Source: an uncultured Granulosicoccaceae bacterium
GTDB taxonomy: Bacteria > Pseudomonadota > Gammaproteobacteria > Granulosicoccales > Granulosicoccaceae
NCBI GenBank assembly: GCA_937981955.1
Contig: CALJNA010000110.1
Span: 34,005 to 98,004, forward strand
Length of the DNA stretch: 64,000 nt
Direction: 5' to 3'
The translations under genes were made by a program, and so were the position numbers. Position 1 is the stretch's first letter. Every line of letters begins with the position of its first letter. The notes beneath the pieces are model-generated. The model saw only the letters and a program-made list of their open reading frames with translations, had not been told where the DNA came from and ran no database searches. Shown in pieces: positions 63,438-64,000 of this stretch.

Positions 63438-64000
63438 TTACACCGCAACGGGCGCTTTAATATTCGGTTCAGCTTCATAGCCAACCAACTCAATGTCTTC
63501 GTATTTAAACGCAAACAAATCTTTTATGTCCGGGTTAAGACGCAGCTGCGGCAGTGCTCTTGGTTGACGTTGTAATTGTTCGTTGGTTTGTTCCATGTGA
63601 TTGCTATACAAATGGGCATCACCAAGCGTATGAACAAAATCACCCACTTCCAGATTAGCCACTTGAGCGATCATATGGGTAAGCAACGCATAGGAAGCAA
63701 TATTGAAAGGCACACCAAGAAACACATCAGCACTTCTTTGATACAACTGACAACTCAGCTTGCCATCGGCAACATAAAACTGAACCAGGCAATGACATGG
63801 TGGCAACTTCATTTTGTCTATGTCGGCCACATTCCATGCGCTAATGATCAGTCGGCGTGAATCCGGTGTGTTACGAATCTGATCGAGCAATTGTGTTATC
63901 TGATCGATATGTTCACCAGAGGGTGTTGGCCACGAACGCCACTGACGTCCATAGACAGGACCAAGCTCACCGTTCTCATCTGCCCATTCATCCCAAATGG
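63438..64000 (-). CDS. thyA: thymidylate synthase, C-terminal part (5' end outside window)
   Basis: Partial: the frame is open to the right edge (64000). About 187 residues are visible, including YGRQWRSWP, the catalytic Cys in [30 protein letters not shown] and [12 protein letters not shown]. It methylates dUMP using methylene-tetrahydrofolate and makes dihydrofolate, the substrate of the adjacent FolA. The start lies beyond the window, and the catalytic part is intact. Confidence 0.95.
   Translation of the reverse strand, partial: IWDEWADENGELGPVYGRQWRSWPTPSGEHIDQITQLLDQIRNTPDSRRLIISAWNVADIDKMKLPPCHCLVQFYVADGKLSCQLYQRSADVFLGVPFNIASYALLTHMIAQVANLEVGDFVHTLGDAHLYSNHMEQTNEQLQRQPRALPQLRLNPDIKDLFAFKYEDIELVGYEAEPNIKAPVAV

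Overview
The window is a chromosomal stretch of a free-living, mid-GC gammaproteobacterium. The evidence is gene order: lptD-surA-pdxA-rsmA-apaG-apaH, hemA-prfA-prmC, lolB-ispE-tRNA-Gln-prs, rplY-pth-ychF, dacA-ybeD-lipB-lipA and gatCAB are all arranged as in that class, and acpH, slyX, rsmJ and hslO are typical of it. A HiPIP, an aldehyde:ferredoxin-oxidoreductase-type enzyme and an RNase J-like protein suggest a deep-branching marine or environmental lineage rather than an enteric one. The genus cannot be fixed from the sequence alone. There is no phage, IS element, CRISPR array or rRNA operon.

Layout. 1-5700 is accessory: the 3' end of a tungsten/molybdenum aldehyde oxidoreductase with a MoaD-like partner, a large secreted/membrane-anchored CARDB-type protein, two tiny ORFs, an unrecognised coiled-coil membrane protein, and a Tat-exported HiPIP with a clear terminator. 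5700-9100 is a GntR-regulated NMT1/SsuA-type ABC importer. 9200-17500 is mixed: rhodanese, CNNM-type CBS protein, RNase J-like hydrolase, an orphan response regulator with a degenerate receiver, a PLP trans-sulfuration enzyme, a membrane helical-repeat protein, a methyltransferase and tRNA-Met. 17500-32000 is translation and cofactor housekeeping (ychF, pth, rplY, prs, tRNA-Gln, ispE, lolB, hemA, prfA, prmC, ppx), interrupted between prs and rplY by two related secreted genes, one of them carrying Fn3 domains. 32000-44900 holds ppk, acpH, a MoeB-like E1, hslO, a BASS transporter, a BON lipoprotein, gatCAB, slyX, a degenerate Rieske-fold protein, rsmJ, yajQ, pdxH and a DUF1499 protein. 44900-48000 is a tandem pair of S41 lipoprotein peptidases. 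48300-54500 is lipoate synthesis plus cell-wall remodelling (lipA, lipB, ybeD, dacA, rlpA, mltB) and ung. 54500-64000 is lptD to apaH, a short accessory insert, then folA and a truncated thyA.

How genes work together. LptD and SurA (outer-membrane biogenesis) share one operon with PdxA, RsmA, ApaG and ApaH. LolB and a TPR lipoprotein are translationally coupled. Ppx and Ppk face each other as the polyphosphate degradation/synthesis pair. DacA, RlpA and MltB form a peptidoglycan-remodelling block. The most unusual points are: an LptD reading frame whose signal peptide and first disulfide cysteine lie upstream of every standard start codon; a LipB with the same kind of N-terminal problem; a Rieske-like protein that keeps the two disulfide cysteines but has lost all four cluster ligands; and an S41 peptidase pair in which one member has lost the catalytic lysine.
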